Part shown: positions 63,571 through 64,000 of the stretch, piece after piece
Position numbering within the stretch: position 1 is the first letter of the stretch
How the letters are laid out: every line of letters begins with the position of its first letter
Source: Stenotrophomonas maltophilia R551-3
GTDB lineage: Bacteria; Pseudomonadota; Gammaproteobacteria; Xanthomonadales; Xanthomonadaceae
Assembly (NCBI RefSeq): GCF_000020665.1
Contig: NC_011071.1
Coordinates: forward strand, 4,082,501-4,146,500
Direction of reading: 5' to 3'
Length of the DNA: 64,000 bases
Translations under genes and position numbers: made by a program
The notes under the pieces: generated by a model
The model's input: the letters and a program-made list of their open reading frames with translations, nothing else
Told to the model about the DNA's origin: nothing
Databases searched by the model: none

Positions 63571-64000
<430 letters not shown>

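Overview
The window is GC-rich chromosomal DNA from a member of the Xanthomonadaceae, most likely the genus Stenotrophomonas (S. maltophilia complex). Three things point there. Protein sequences and gene order are those of xanthomonads: groES-groEL, cutA-dsbD-tlpA, aroQ-accB-accC-prmA-fis-purH-purD-rpoH, rhlB/trxA-rho, and aceK beside a monomeric isocitrate dehydrogenase. Most intergenic spaces carry short hairpins that begin with GTAG, the hallmark of the SMAG repeats of S. maltophilia. Several starts (dsbD, fis, rho) are TTG. No rRNA, tRNA, CRISPR array, insertion sequence or prophage was seen. Gene families are named from recognisable motifs read in the translations; no database search was run.

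Layout. 1-2.7 kb: a partial DUF6445-like gene and groES-groEL on the minus strand, behind a CIRCE-like operator. 3-8.1 kb: a secreted endonuclease I, then the overlapping trio cutA-dsbD-tlpA. 8.1-8.8 kb: a gene-free stretch made almost entirely of repeats, with two copies of a roughly 100-bp long-stem hairpin in opposite orientation around SMAG hairpins. 8.8-24.5 kb: a mosaic of accessory genes, each bounded by SMAGs: PepSY flavoreductase, chemoreceptor, arylamine N-acetyltransferase, VOC protein, solute-binding-like protein, LysR regulator, alkaline phosphatase, a lipoprotein, a D-Ala-D-Ala carboxypeptidase-like protein, a TetR/quinone reductase pair, a PEP-mutase-like enzyme and a Tat-type DOPA dioxygenase-like protein. 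24.8-31.3 kb: aroQ, an LprI-like gene, accB, accC, two unknown genes on the other strand, prmA, a DUF3426 gene and fis.

31.4-37.9 kb: a minus-strand operon resembling E. coli ynbABCD (CDP-alcohol phosphatidyltransferase, hydrolase-methyltransferase fusion, PAP2-dual-specificity phosphatase fusion, CDP-diglyceride synthetase). It also carries a PlsC-type acyltransferase, a small membrane protein and perhaps one more upstream gene. It encodes a complete-looking set for making and remodelling a phospholipid or glycolipid of unknown structure. 38.1-44.4 kb: purH, a lipoprotein, an inserted RhuM-family gene, purD, a decayed toxin-antitoxin remnant and rpoH, which has a perfectly symmetrical CIRCE-like repeat just before its start. 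44.7-48.3 kb: a BlaI repressor, a BlaR1-like M56 metallopeptidase fused to ankyrin repeats, and a periplasmic beta-lactamase-fold serine hydrolase.

48.3-64 kb: ung, a response regulator with two receiver domains (the first degenerate), ftsE-ftsX, rhlB divergent from trxA-rho, a membrane diguanylate cyclase, a TonB-C-like exported protein, aceK, and a four-gene operon (receiver/winged-helix-like protein, CvnD/MglA-type GTPase, two roadblock/LC7 proteins) that resembles the actinobacterial conservons. The window ends in a partial monomeric icd.

The strongest leads are the shared CIRCE-like operators at groES and rpoH, the conservon-like GTPase operon, the expanded ynb-type lipid operon, the paired long hairpins at 8.2-8.6 kb, and SMAG ends that supply the stop codons of neighbouring genes.
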